DNA of 64,000 nucleotides, taken from Luteococcus sp048595755. Lineage in GTDB: Bacteria > Actinomycetota > Actinomycetes > Propionibacteriales > Propionibacteriaceae. The translations under genes and the position numbers were made by a program. Positions 25,182-34,146 of this stretch are shown here, one piece after another. The notes beneath the pieces were generated by a model. The model was not told the DNA's origin. It saw nothing but the letters and a program-made list of their open reading frames with translations, and did not search any database. Positions within the stretch are counted from its first letter, which is position 1. The number at the start of each line of letters is the position of its first letter. The stretch covers positions 248,001 through 312,000 of the forward strand of contig NZ_CP184360.1 in NCBI RefSeq assembly GCF_048595755.1, read 5' to 3'.

Positions 25182-26990
25182 GTGATCGTCCGTCCGCAGG
25201 CTCGTCGCGCCACCATCGTTGGTGGCCTCTCCGTGCTGGCCCTGGGTGCCAGCCTCATCTCCCCCACCCCGGTGGCCACCGCCGCCCCGCAGGCCGATGC
25301 CACCGCCGACCAGGCCTACCGCGGCCAGGTGCAGGTCGTCCCCGGCAAGAATGCCAAGGCCCGCGTGCTGCACGGCAGCGTCTTCCACGACGCCGACCGC
25401 GACTCCGTCAAGGACCGTGGCGAGAAGGGCATCGCCGGTGTTGCCGTCTCCAACGGCCGCAAGGTGGTCACCACCGATCGCAACGGCAACTACAAGATCA
25501 CCGTCGACGACAACACCACCGTCTTCGTCACCCAGCCCGCCGGCTACCAGGTGCCCGTCGACGAGGCCAATGTGGCCCAGTTCTACTACAACCACATGCC
25601 CCAGGGATCACCCAAGCTGAAGTACGGCGGCATGGAGGCCACCGGCCCCCTGCCCAAGGCCGTCAACTTCGGCATGGTGAAGAGCCCCGCCACCGCCACC
25701 AGCGAGCAGGAATGCATCATCGGCGGTGACATCCAGACCTACACGAAGAAGGAGGCCGAGTACGCCGCCAACGGCGCCTTCAAGGACCTCAACGCCCGCA
25801 CCGGCTATGACGGCTGCGGCGCCCTGTTCATCGGTGACATCGTCGGTGACGACCTGAGCCTGTACCCCGGCATCCGTGAGCTCACCAAGAAGCTGAACGG
25901 CCCGGCCCGCTTCCTGCCCGGCAACCACGACATGGACTACGACGCCAAGAGCCGGGCGCACATGTATGACACCTTCCGCGACAAGTTCGGCCCCACCTAC
26001 CACTCCTACGACGTCGGCCGCGTCCACGTCGTCTCCCTCGACACCGTCGACTACCCGGTGCCCGGCAAGAGCTACAACGGTGCCCTGGGCAAGAAGCAGC
26101 TCGAGTGGCTGAAGCAGGACCTGGCTCGCGTGCCCAAGAACAAGCTGATCGTCGTCGCCGGTCACATCCCGCTGCTGACCTTCGCCGACCAGGGCAGCGA
26201 ACAGCACCAGATCGACGAGGTGAAGCAGGTCTACAAGCTGCTCAAGGGCCGCAAGGCGGTGGCCGTCTCCGGCCACACCCACAGCATCGAGAACATGCGC
26301 AAGGGCGACTCGATGGCTGGCTGGCAGGACATCTTCGGCGTCGCCGGCCTGCCCTTCCAGCACATCACCTCCGGTGCCATCTCCGGTGACTGGTACAGCG
26401 GCAAGATGCTCGAGGGCGGCTACCCGCTGGCCGTGCAGCGCGACGGCGGCCTGCCCGGCGTCGTGACCCTGGACATCAAGGGCAACCGCTACACCGAGCG
26501 CTTCACCGTGCGTGGCGACAAGGGCGCCGACCAGATGCAGCTGGGCCTCAACACCCCCGCCTACCGCGACTGGTACCGCAAGAACAAGCCGGCCACCGGC
26601 AAGCCGAAGCCGGGCACCGTCGAGGCGCTGGCCGACCCGCTGAAGGTCTCGCAGTCCGAGCTGTCCGGCACCTGGCTGACCACCAACTTCTTCATGGGCT
26701 CCACCGGCTCGAAGGTGACGGTCAGCATCGACGGCCGCCGTGCGCAGAAGGCGACCCGCACCCAGCCGATGACCGGTGAGGGGCAGTACGTCGGTGCCGA
26801 GTACTCGGATCCCGCCGCCGTCCAGGAGCAGCTGGTGAAGGGCGGTTCCGTGGCTGACCGCTCGATGCACCTGTGGCGCCAGGGCCTGCCGACCGACCTG
26901 GAGGTTGGCAAGCACACCGCCACCGTGCGCGCCACCGATGCCCACGGCCGGGTCTCCACCGAGAAGATCACCTTCGAGGTGACCGAGTGA
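25182..26990 (+). CDS. Secreted calcineurin-like metallophosphoesterase
   Basis: 602 residues from GTG 25182 (GGAAGG upstream). Sec signal peptide at about 1-33 ending near TAAPQA; then a carboxypeptidase/SdrD-like N-terminal domain (VFHDADRDSVKDRGEKGIAG...VTTDRNGNYKI, about 60-120); then a metallophosphoesterase core with GGDIQ, FIGDIVGDD, LPGNHDMD, VAGHIPL and VSGHTHS; then the C-terminal beta domain common to this class (about 410-602). It probably hydrolyses phosphodiesters or phosphomonoesters outside the cell. The PHO-like box upstream suggests induction under phosphate starvation. No Tat motif is seen. Confidence 0.87.
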   Translation: MIVRPQARRATIVGGLSVLALGASLISPTPVATAAPQADATADQAYRGQVQVVPGKNAKARVLHGSVFHDADRDSVKDRGEKGIAGVAVSNGRKVVTTDRNGNYKITVDDNTTVFVTQPAGYQVPVDEANVAQFYYNHMPQGSPKLKYGGMEATGPLPKAVNFGMVKSPATATSEQECIIGGDIQTYTKKEAEYAANGAFKDLNARTGYDGCGALFIGDIVGDDLSLYPGIRELTKKLNGPARFLPGNHDMDYDAKSRAHMYDTFRDKFGPTYHSYDVGRVHVVSLDTVDYPVPGKSYNGALGKKQLEWLKQDLARVPKNKLIVVAGHIPLLTFADQGSEQHQIDEVKQVYKLLKGRKAVAVSGHTHSIENMRKGDSMAGWQDIFGVAGLPFQHITSGAISGDWYSGKMLEGGYPLAVQRDGGLPGVVTLDIKGNRYTERFTVRGDKGADQMQLGLNTPAYRDWYRKNKPATGKPKPGTVEALADPLKVSQSELSGTWLTTNFFMGSTGSKVTVSIDGRRAQKATRTQPMTGEGQYVGAEYSDPAAVQEQLVKGGSVADRSMHLWRQGLPTDLEVGKHTATVRATDAHGRVSTEKITFEVTE

Positions 26991-27021
26991 GGCCCTGCGC
27001 CCAGCGCTGAGCCTTTCGACG

Positions 27022-27057
27022 GGCGGCGCCCATCACCCTGCGGTGATGGGCGCCGCC
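27022..27057. terminator. 16-bp hairpin between convergent genes
   Basis: Perfect stem ggcggcgcccatcacc / ggtgatgggcgccgcc with loop ctgc, between the phosphoesterase (+) and glycosyltransferase (-) genes. Confidence 0.8.
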
Positions 27058-27100
27058 TCGTCGTCGTGAGCTTCAGGTCGTGAGGTTCAGGCTGTGGGGT

Positions 27101-28234
27101 TCAGTCGGCAGTGACGTCGGCGTAGACGTCACCCAGCTGCTCCGCGATCCGCTCCGGCGCGAACCGCGAGACCATCTCGTCGCGGATCTCGTCGCGCCGC
27201 CAGTCACGGAAGTGCTCCACGAAGCGTTCCAGCGAGGCGGCGGTGGCGCTCACCGACGAGCTGTCGGCGAACATGCCGACCCCTTCGTGGACGAATCCCT
27301 CGGGGCCGCCCGAGCCCTGGGCGGCCAGCACCGGCAGGCCCGAGGCCATCGCCTCGATGTAGACCACACCGAAGGTCTCCCACTCACTGAGCATGCAGAA
27401 GCCGTCGGAGCGGGCGAACTCGTCGGCCATCTGGGCGCGGCTGCGCTGCCCCGGCAGCAGGACCCGCTCCTGCAGGCCCGCCGCGACGATCCGGTCCTCG
27501 ATCGCGTCGCGATCCGGGCCCTCCCCCAGCAGGGTGAGCGTCACGTCGTCGCGATGCCGGAAGGCGCTGGCGAAGGCCTCCACCAGCAGCGTCATCCGTT
27601 TGCGTGGCAGCAGGTTGCCGGCGCTGACCAGCCTGATCCCGTCGTGCGGCTCGGCGGGCAGGCTGGCGAAGGTGTCGACGTCGACGATGTTGGGCACCAC
27701 CCGGACCGCCCGGTGGAAGTTGTCGGTGAGCACGTCGGCCAGCGCCGGTGAGACCGCCAGCACGGCGTCGGCGGCGCGGTAGGCCTCGGCCGCCTTGAGC
27801 CGTAGGACCAGCGGGATCGACTCGGGGGTGAACTTGGAATTGTGCTCGGTGACCACCAGCTTGAACTGGCGCCGACGGCTGCTGCGCGAGGCCGCCAGGG
27901 CGTACTTGGTGAAGTGGGCGTGCACCACGTCGGGCTTGCCGTGGCGTTGCACGATGCGGTCGTAGGCCACGTCGAAGGCGCGGTCCAACACGGCCTGGTC
28001 GAGCGCATTGGGAACCTGGCCCAGCGGAATGCTCACGGTGTGCACGTCGATGCCGCCCACCATCTGGTGGCGCACCCCGAAGGGCCGCAGTCGGCGCAGC
28101 GAACGCACGTCGAGCGCCGCGATGGCCACCCGGTGGCCGGCCGCCCGCAGCGCCCGCGCCTGGTCGAGCTCGAAGATCCCCCACAACGGGGTGCGGGGGC
28201 TTGGCACGCCCCGCGCCACGATCACGATGAACAC
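27101..28234 (-). CDS. Glycosyltransferase, family 4-like (GT-B fold)
   Basis: 377 residues from GTG 28234, preceded by GAGGAGG, overlapping no coding part of the RDD gene. N-terminal Rossmann domain (GVPSPRTPLWGIFELDQARAL, then VVHAHFTKYALAA) and the C-terminal donor-binding domain with GNLLPRKRM and the EX7E motif in SEWETFGVVYIEAM, as in retaining GT4 enzymes. Sugar donor and acceptor cannot be told from sequence. The RDD stop lies 11 nt upstream of its start, so the two are probably one transcript. Confidence 0.87.
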   Translation of the reverse strand: MFIVIVARGVPSPRTPLWGIFELDQARALRAAGHRVAIAALDVRSLRRLRPFGVRHQMVGGIDVHTVSIPLGQVPNALDQAVLDRAFDVAYDRIVQRHGKPDVVHAHFTKYALAASRSSRRRQFKLVVTEHNSKFTPESIPLVLRLKAAEAYRAADAVLAVSPALADVLTDNFHRAVRVVPNIVDVDTFASLPAEPHDGIRLVSAGNLLPRKRMTLLVEAFASAFRHRDDVTLTLLGEGPDRDAIEDRIVAAGLQERVLLPGQRSRAQMADEFARSDGFCMLSEWETFGVVYIEAMASGLPVLAAQGSGGPEGFVHEGVGMFADSSSVSATAASLERFVEHFRDWRRDEIRDEMVSRFAPERIAEQLGDVYADVTAD

Positions 28235-28244
28235 GGTGCCCTCC

Positions 28245-28673
28245 TCAACGTCGATTGATGACCACGGTGCCCAGTGCCAGGTCATCCAGCCCGCGTCGGT
28301 CCGCGCCGATCACCAGGGCCGGGACGACGATCACCTTCATCGCCGCACGCGCCGCGGAACGGAACCAACCGATCTGTTCCCGGTCGAGCCGCACCACGGC
28401 GATGCGGCAGAGCAGCTGCCCGAAGGAGCCGGAGGTCAGGGCGGTGAGCACCGTCTTCTGTACGAAGAAGAAGACCATCGGCATGAAGCGTCGCCAGTCG
28501 AAACCGTGCAGCACGCCGTCGCCGAACAGCACCTGGGCCAGGATCATGCAGGCCGCCCAGTCGATCACCAGGGACGCCATCCGAGCACTCCACGAGGCCA
28601 GCGACCCGCGCCCGTGCTCGGGCAGACCCAATCCCTGGCCGGGGTACTCGTCGTCGACAACAGCGGTGCTCAT
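28245..28673 (-). CDS. RDD family membrane protein
   Basis: 142 residues from ATG 28673. The Arg near the start of helix 1 and the Asp in ARMASLVIDWAACMILAQ give the RDD signature; two or three membrane helices follow, ending GADRRGLDDLALGTVVINRR. The pairing with glnA1 on the opposite strand is conserved in actinobacteria. Function unknown; some RDD proteins have been linked to ion transport. Divergent from glnA1 across a 110-bp region holding a GlnR-like site. Confidence 0.85.
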   Translation of the reverse strand: MSTAVVDDEYPGQGLGLPEHGRGSLASWSARMASLVIDWAACMILAQVLFGDGVLHGFDWRRFMPMVFFFVQKTVLTALTSGSFGQLLCRIAVVRLDREQIGWFRSAARAAMKVIVVPALVIGADRRGLDDLALGTVVINRR

Positions 28674-28695
28674 GGGCGTGAGCCTACCGGGGTGT

Positions 28696-28722
28696 GTAAC
28701 ACCGTTGTTACATCCCCGGAAC
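28696..28722 (+). promoter_or_regulatory. GlnR-type box upstream of glnA1
   Basis: GTAAC-n6-GTTAC-n6-GGAAC: three pentamers on an 11-nt period, matching the GlnR pattern gTnAC-n6-GaAAC with one or two mismatches. It ends 61 nt before the glnA1 ATG. A TACCGT -10-like element follows at 28744-28749, which would place the box in an activator position. Confidence 0.6.
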
Positions 28723-28783
28723 GATGGAGCAATCAGTGCCCGGTACCGTCGGGGTGACCGCACGAGTTCCACCTGGAGGAAAC

Positions 28784-30205
28784 ATGTTCCAAGGCGCCGA
28801 AGACATGCTGGCGTACATCAAGGACGAGGGCATCGAGAACATCGACGTCCGCTTCTGCGACCTGCCCGGCGTCATGCAGCACTTCACGGTTCCCGCGGCG
28901 GCCTTCGACGAGGCCGTCTTCGAGGAGGGCCTGTCCTTCGACGGCTCGTCGATCATCGGCTTCACCAAGGTGCACGAGTCGGACATGGCGCTGATGCCCG
29001 ATCCGTCCACGGCCTTCATCGACCCCTTCCGCCGCTCCAAGACGCTGGTGATCAACTTCTTCGTGCACGACCCGATCACCAAGGAGCCCTTCTCCCGTGA
29101 TCCCCGCAACATCGCCCGCAAGGCCGAGGTCTACTTCGAGTCCACCGGCCTGGGTGACACCGTCTTCTTCGCCCCCGAGGCCGAGTTCTACGTCTTCGAC
29201 GACGTGCGCTTCGAGACCAAGACCAATGGCTCCTTCTACGAGATCGACTCCGAGGCCGGCGCCTGGAACACCGGGCGCGTCGAGGAGGGCGGCAACCGCG
29301 GCTACAAGGTGAAGCTGAAGGGCGGCTACTTCCCGGTCTCGCCCGTCGACCACTTCTGTGAGCTGCGCGACGAGATCGTCGCCCACATGGAGGCGCTGGG
29401 CATGCAGACCGAGCGCGCGCACTCCGAGGTGGGCACCGGTGGTCAGGCCGAGATCAACTGGCGCTTCGACACCCTGACCGCCAGTGCCGACAAGGTGATG
29501 CTGTTCAAGTACTTGGTGAAGAACACCGCCTGGGTGAACGGCAAGACCGCCACCTTCATGCCCAAGCCGATCTACGGCGACAACGGCTCCGGCATGCACG
29601 TCCACAGCTCGCTGTGGTCGAGCGGCCAGAACCTGTTCTACGACGAGAACGGCTACGGCCAGCTCTCCGACCTGGCCCGCTGGTACATCGGCGGCATCCT
29701 CAAGCACGCCCCGGCGCTGCTGGCCTTCACCAACCCGTCGACGAACTCCTACCACCGTCTGGTGCCGGGCTTCGAGGCCCCGGTGAACCTGGTCTACTCG
29801 GCGCGCAACCGTTCCGCCTGCATGCGCATCCCGCTGACCGGCAGCAATGCCAAGGCCAAGCGCGTGGAGTTCCGCTGCCCCGATCCGTCGGCCAACCCCT
29901 ACCTGGCCTTCGCCGCCATGCTGCTGGCCGGCCTGGACGGCATCCAGAACCGCATCGAGCCGCCGGAGCCGATCGACAAGGACCTCTACGAGCTGCCGCC
30001 CGAGGAGCACGCCCAGGTGGCGCAGGTGCCTGCCTCGCTGGAGGAGGCCCTCAAGGCGCTGGAGGAGGACCACGAGTTCCTGCTGCAGGGCGACGTGTTC
30101 ACCCCCGACCTGATCGAGACCTGGATCGAGATCAAGCGCGGCGAGATCGACGAGATCCGCCAGCGTGTGCATCCCTACGAATTCGATCTGTACTTCGCGA
30201 TCTGA
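28784..30205 (+). CDS. glnA1: Glutamine synthetase type I (adenylylatable)
   Basis: 473 residues, ATG 28784 behind CTGGAGGAAAC. Makes glutamine from glutamate, ammonia and ATP as a dodecamer. GSI landmarks: SFDGSSIIGF, ATP loop NGSGMHVHSSL, NRSACMRIP. Tyr402 in KDLYELPPEE is the adenylylation site recognised by GlnE, whose gene lies at 46.2-49.2 kb. A GlnR-like box precedes it. This is the main ammonia-assimilating synthetase. Confidence 0.97.
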   Translation: MFQGAEDMLAYIKDEGIENIDVRFCDLPGVMQHFTVPAAAFDEAVFEEGLSFDGSSIIGFTKVHESDMALMPDPSTAFIDPFRRSKTLVINFFVHDPITKEPFSRDPRNIARKAEVYFESTGLGDTVFFAPEAEFYVFDDVRFETKTNGSFYEIDSEAGAWNTGRVEEGGNRGYKVKLKGGYFPVSPVDHFCELRDEIVAHMEALGMQTERAHSEVGTGGQAEINWRFDTLTASADKVMLFKYLVKNTAWVNGKTATFMPKPIYGDNGSGMHVHSSLWSSGQNLFYDENGYGQLSDLARWYIGGILKHAPALLAFTNPSTNSYHRLVPGFEAPVNLVYSARNRSACMRIPLTGSNAKAKRVEFRCPDPSANPYLAFAAMLLAGLDGIQNRIEPPEPIDKDLYELPPEEHAQVAQVPASLEEALKALEEDHEFLLQGDVFTPDLIETWIEIKRGEIDEIRQRVHPYEFDLYFAI

Positions 30206-30226
30206 TCGCTGTGGTCTGATGGGCAG

Positions 30227-33200
30227 ATGGGCAGCCCGCATCACACCAGACACCACCCCGGCTCGGCGCTGCCCGCGCACGCGCCGGAACCCTTGCGGCC
30301 GGCACTGCCCCTGTGGTGCATCGAACTCGGTGAGCCCGGGGTGGTGCCGCTGGGCCAGCACCTGACGGCCTCGGCCGACCGGGTGCTGCGCCTGGCCGTC
30401 CACTGTGGAGACCCGGCCGGGGAGGGATTCGATCCGACACTGGTCTGGCCGGGGGCGCTGCCGACAGGCGGCTCCCCTCGCCCTGGGCCAGTGCGCCTGG
30501 TCGACCAGCATGGGCACCGCCCGCCGTCCGATGCCCAGGTCTCCTGCCTGGTAACCGGGCAGTGGAACCTCTTGGAAGTCCACCTTCCCGACGACGGTCC
30601 TGTTCCCGACGACGATCCTGGGCCCGCGCCGGGCACCGAACTGGCGCTCGACTGTCCGCGCGGGCAGGGACGGGTGTGGGTGCAGGTGCTGCCCGCGGCC
30701 CCCACCTGGGCCAGCGAGGGCACCGCCTCCCCCGCGGAACAGGTACGCACCACCCGCGGCACCCACGGCGGCCCCGACTTCAGCCGGGGGAACACCCTGC
30801 CCGCGGCCTGCCTGCCGCACGGCGGGGTGCTCATCACGCCCGTCACCAATGCACGCACCAGGCAGTGGGTCTACCAGTGGACACCCGTGGGTGGGCCGCA
30901 CCTGGAGGCCCTGGCCTTCAGCCACCAGCCCAGCCCGTGGATCGGTGAGCGCGGCGCGGTGCAGGTGATGCCCTGGCGAGGCACCCCGCACGTCGATCCG
31001 CGACGGCGACGCCTCGCCTTCGACCACGACGACGAGTACGACCGCCCCCACCACTACCGGGTGCGGCTGGCCGATGGCACCCTCGCCGAGGCCACGCCGA
31101 CACTGCACGGTGGGCTCTTCCGCTTCACCTTCGAGGACGGTGCCACCGCAGACGGCGGGAGTCGCGGCGTCGTGCTTGACCTGCCGGGACGCGGCCGCTG
31201 GCAGTGGCGGGAGCTGGCCGACGGCCGGCTGGAGCTTTCGGCCCGGGTGGAACCCTCCCCCGGCTTCGGTCGGCGCCGCAGCGACCCGGTGATGTTCTGC
31301 CACGGACAGACCCGTCAACCCGTCCGGGTGCTGCGCCAGGGCCGCCGTCGCGCCGTGGTGCTGGAGTCGTCGGGACCCGAGCAGATGCTGGAAATCGCCC
31401 TGGCGACCAGCCACGTCAGCATCGCCCAGGCGCGCCACAACCTGCGGCTCCAGGTGGGAGAACGCTCCTTCGAGGCGCTGCGGGACCATGCCAAGGACCG
31501 GTGGGACGAGCTGCTCGGACGGCTCGAACTGCCCGACGCCACCCCGCGCCAACGCGTCATCGCCTGGTCGAACCTGTATCGACTGCACTGCTGGCCGATG
31601 GCCTTCCACGAGAATGCCGCCAGCGCCGAGCAACCACGCTGGGTGCACGCCTCGCCCTTCGCCGACACCAGTTACCGACGACGGCTGCGCACCCCAGCAG
31701 ACCGCACCCACCTGCCGGTGCTGGCCGGGAAGTTGTTCGTCAACAACGGCTTCTGGGACACCTACCGCACCTGCTGGCCGGCGCTGGGTCTGCTCTTCCC
31801 GGACTGGGCCGAGCCCCTGGTGGAGGGGCTGCTGCCCGCCTTCCGAGAGAGCGGATGGATGGGACGCTGGAGCGCCCCCGGCCATGTGGATTCGATGGTG
31901 GGGACCAGCAGCGACGTCATCCTGGCCGACGCGTCGGCCCAAGGGGTCGCCTTCGACGAACTGACCGGCTACGACTCGGCGCTGCGCAATGCCTGCTGCC
32001 CACCCGCCGATGCGACGGTGGGCCGCAAGGGCATCGGCAGTGCCCGTTTCCGGGGCTGGGTGGCCAGCGACGAGGTGCCGGAGGCCTTCAGTTGGAGCAT
32101 CGAGAATGCGATCTGCGATGCCGCGATCGCGCGGTGGTCACGAGCTCTGGCCGAGCGCTGCGAGGAGCTGGGGGCCGGTGAACGCCGGGAGGAGTTCCTG
32201 GCCAATGCCCTGTGGTTCACCAATCGCGCCCTTGCGGTGCAGCACCACTTCGATCCCGACTCCGGGCTGTGGCGAGGCCGACGCGCCGACGGCCGGTGGA
32301 GCACCCGCACGATCGATCCGCTGGCCTGGGGAGGTGACCACACCGAGAGCACGGCCTGGACGATGAGCGCCAGCCTGCCATGGGATGGCGCCCTGCTGAC
32401 CGCCTTGCACGGCCGGGGCCACGGCATCGAGGAGGGCGAGCAGGCGCTGGCACAGCACCTGGACCGGCTGGTCTCCATCCCGGAGCATGCCGACCGGCCG
32501 GGCAGCTACCGCCGGGTGATCCACGAGATGCGGGAGGCCAGGGCCTTGCGTCTGGGGCAGTGCGCCCTGTCGAACCAACCCGCCCACCACCTGCCCTTCA
32601 TGCACCTGCACGTCGGGCAGCCCTGGCGCAGCCAGCAGATCGTCGGCGAGGCGCTGGATCGGCTCTTCGTCGGCGACGAGATCGGCCAGGGCTACCCGGG
32701 CGACGAGGACAACGGCGAGTTGAGCGCCTGGTGGCTCCTGGCCGCCACCGGGCTCTACCCGCTGGCGCCCGGAAGTGGCGAGGTGGTGCTGGGCGCGCCG
32801 CTCTTCTCCACCCGGTGGCACCGCCCAGAGGGCAGACTGACGGTCACCGCGGCGGGCCAGGGGTCCTACATCGCGGCCGTCAGCCTCGACGGGGAAGCCT
32901 GGCACGAGGTCTCGATCCCGATCGAACGGCTGCGCGGTGAGGTGGAGATACGGGTGGAACGCTCCCCCGAGCCCACCGGCTGGGGCGCCGACAGTCGGCC
33001 CTGGAGCCTGTCGACCAGCCCCTTGGGACGTGACTGGGGGCCGTGGCGTCCGGATCGGTCCTCGTCGGCGCGCTGGACGCTGGACGCGGCACCGGCCCCG
33101 CTCAGCCTGTGGGACGACAAGGGCGACCACCCCGTCCCGATCGCGGCCGGCTCACGCCTGCGCGGCGAATGGTCCCGGGCCTGGCGCCCCCGCCTGCTGA

Positions 33201-33397
33201 CCCTCACCGCCAGGCAAGCGGCCCTGCCCCGGGTGGTGGCGGTCCTCGACGGGAAGCGACGTGAGGTGGCGGTGCGCCACCCGGGGCCCCGGTGGCCACG
33301 GCAGAGCGTCGCGCTGCTCCTGGACGGTGACCCGCTGGAGACCGTGGAACTGCATTTCGACCAGCCGGTGGAGCTGCTGCAGGTGGAGGTGCTGTGA
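30227..33397 (+). CDS. Glycoside hydrolase family 92 (alpha-mannosidase-type)
   Basis: 1056 residues. The N-terminal half (NTLPAACLPHGG, PVTNARTRQWVYQW, FSHQPSPWIG) and catalytic half (NNGFWDTYRTCWPALGLLFP, then YPGDEDNGELSAWWLLAATG, PLFSTRWHRPEG) follow the GH92 plan. GH92 enzymes are calcium-dependent exo-acting alpha-mannosidases. No signal peptide is visible (start MGSPHHTRHH), so it is probably cytosolic, unlike most secreted GH92 proteins, and would act on imported manno-oligosaccharides or on the cell's own glycans. It starts 21 nt after glnA1 and may be read from it. ATG 30227 has only a weak ribosome site. Confidence 0.85.
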   Translation: MGSPHHTRHHPGSALPAHAPEPLRPALPLWCIELGEPGVVPLGQHLTASADRVLRLAVHCGDPAGEGFDPTLVWPGALPTGGSPRPGPVRLVDQHGHRPPSDAQVSCLVTGQWNLLEVHLPDDGPVPDDDPGPAPGTELALDCPRGQGRVWVQVLPAAPTWASEGTASPAEQVRTTRGTHGGPDFSRGNTLPAACLPHGGVLITPVTNARTRQWVYQWTPVGGPHLEALAFSHQPSPWIGERGAVQVMPWRGTPHVDPRRRRLAFDHDDEYDRPHHYRVRLADGTLAEATPTLHGGLFRFTFEDGATADGGSRGVVLDLPGRGRWQWRELADGRLELSARVEPSPGFGRRRSDPVMFCHGQTRQPVRVLRQGRRRAVVLESSGPEQMLEIALATSHVSIAQARHNLRLQVGERSFEALRDHAKDRWDELLGRLELPDATPRQRVIAWSNLYRLHCWPMAFHENAASAEQPRWVHASPFADTSYRRRLRTPADRTHLPVLAGKLFVNNGFWDTYRTCWPALGLLFPDWAEPLVEGLLPAFRESGWMGRWSAPGHVDSMVGTSSDVILADASAQGVAFDELTGYDSALRNACCPPADATVGRKGIGSARFRGWVASDEVPEAFSWSIENAICDAAIARWSRALAERCEELGAGERREEFLANALWFTNRALAVQHHFDPDSGLWRGRRADGRWSTRTIDPLAWGGDHTESTAWTMSASLPWDGALLTALHGRGHGIEEGEQALAQHLDRLVSIPEHADRPGSYRRVIHEMREARALRLGQCALSNQPAHHLPFMHLHVGQPWRSQQIVGEALDRLFVGDEIGQGYPGDEDNGELSAWWLLAATGLYPLAPGSGEVVLGAPLFSTRWHRPEGRLTVTAAGQGSYIAAVSLDGEAWHEVSIPIERLRGEVEIRVERSPEPTGWGADSRPWSLSTSPLGRDWGPWRPDRSSSARWTLDAAPAPLSLWDDKGDHPVPIAAGSRLRGEWSRAWRPRLLTLTARQAALPRVVAVLDGKRREVAVRHPGPRWPRQSVALLLDGDPLETVELHFDQPVELLQVEVL

Positions 33398-33481
33398 GGC
33401 GGTCCGAGCCCTGACCCCTGTGGCGAGCGCGGTCCATGGGCACGGCAGACTGGGGAACCCCGGTTCGCGACGAGGAGAACG

Positions 33482-33937
33482 ATGCCAGCTCCCCAGATGT
33501 ACCTCAGTGGCCTCGACCTGAGGGGCCGTCGCGTCCTGCTGGTGGGGGCGGGCCGCGTCGCCACGCGTCGCATCCAGCGCCTGCTGGATGCCGGCGCCGA
33601 CCTGCTGGTGGTCGCACCGCAGGCCAGCGAACGGATCCGGAGCCTGGCCGAGGAGGGCCGACTCACCTGGCTGCCCCGTGCGGTGCAGGCCGACGACCTG
33701 GCGGGAGCCTGGTACGTGATGGCCGCCAGCGACGACGTCCGCGCCAATGAGCTGGTCTCGGCGGAGGCCCTGCGCCGTCGCATCTTCTGCGTGCGTTCCG
33801 ATCGGGCCAGTGCCGCGACGGCCTGGACCCCGGCGGTGGAGGTGGTCGGCGACTTCCTGGTGGGCGTGTTGGGCAACCGCGACCCGCTCGGCTCGGTCGC
33901 GCTGCGCAAGCGGATCCGGCAGGCCCTGGACTCCTGA
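33482..33937 (+). CDS. Met8/CysG N-terminal-like precorrin-2 dehydrogenase
   Basis: 151 residues with a Rossmann nucleotide loop (LLVGAGRVATRR, about 20-31) and the CysG/Met8 layout (VVAPQASERIRSLAEEG; MAASDDVRANELVSAEA; GDFLVGVLGNRDP). Such domains oxidise precorrin-2 to sirohydrochlorin with NAD and may insert Fe or Co. It is short: only the NAD domain and part of the dimer region are present. SUMT is encoded separately 3 kb downstream, so this is the split form. ATG has GAGGAGA upstream. It lies before the cobalamin riboswitch. Confidence 0.82.
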   Translation: MPAPQMYLSGLDLRGRRVLLVGAGRVATRRIQRLLDAGADLLVVAPQASERIRSLAEEGRLTWLPRAVQADDLAGAWYVMAASDDVRANELVSAEALRRRIFCVRSDRASAATAWTPAVEVVGDFLVGVLGNRDPLGSVALRKRIRQALDS

Positions 33938-33959
33938 GGCACCCCCGTGTGACACAATG

Positions 33960-34100
33960 CCCGGGAGCCGCCACCAACTGGTGCCCGGCACACAATTCCA
34001 GATCGGTCCCGTGGATGCGAGGAAGCCGGAAGAGCCGGCACGGTCGCGCCACTGTGTCCACCCCGTCATGCGGGGTGGGAGTCAGGAACTCCACCGCGGG
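33960..34100 (+). promoter_or_regulatory. Cobalamin riboswitch upstream of cbiM
   Basis: The leader shows the conserved core blocks of adenosylcobalamin aptamers in order: GGTGCCCGG (33980), GGAAGCCGG (34021), GCGCCACTG (34046-34054) and the B12-box-like AGTCAGGAACTCC (34080-34092), with the usual P-stem between them. It ends about 50 nt before the cbiM ATG. A small hairpin (cgagacgcgtcatctcg, 34114-34130) sits just before the ribosome site AAGGAG and may form the expression switch. Predicted to turn off cobalt uptake when B12 is abundant. Confidence 0.88.
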
Positions 34101-34146
34101 ACAGACCCAACCGACGAGACGCGTCATCTCGAGAAGGAGTCACCTC

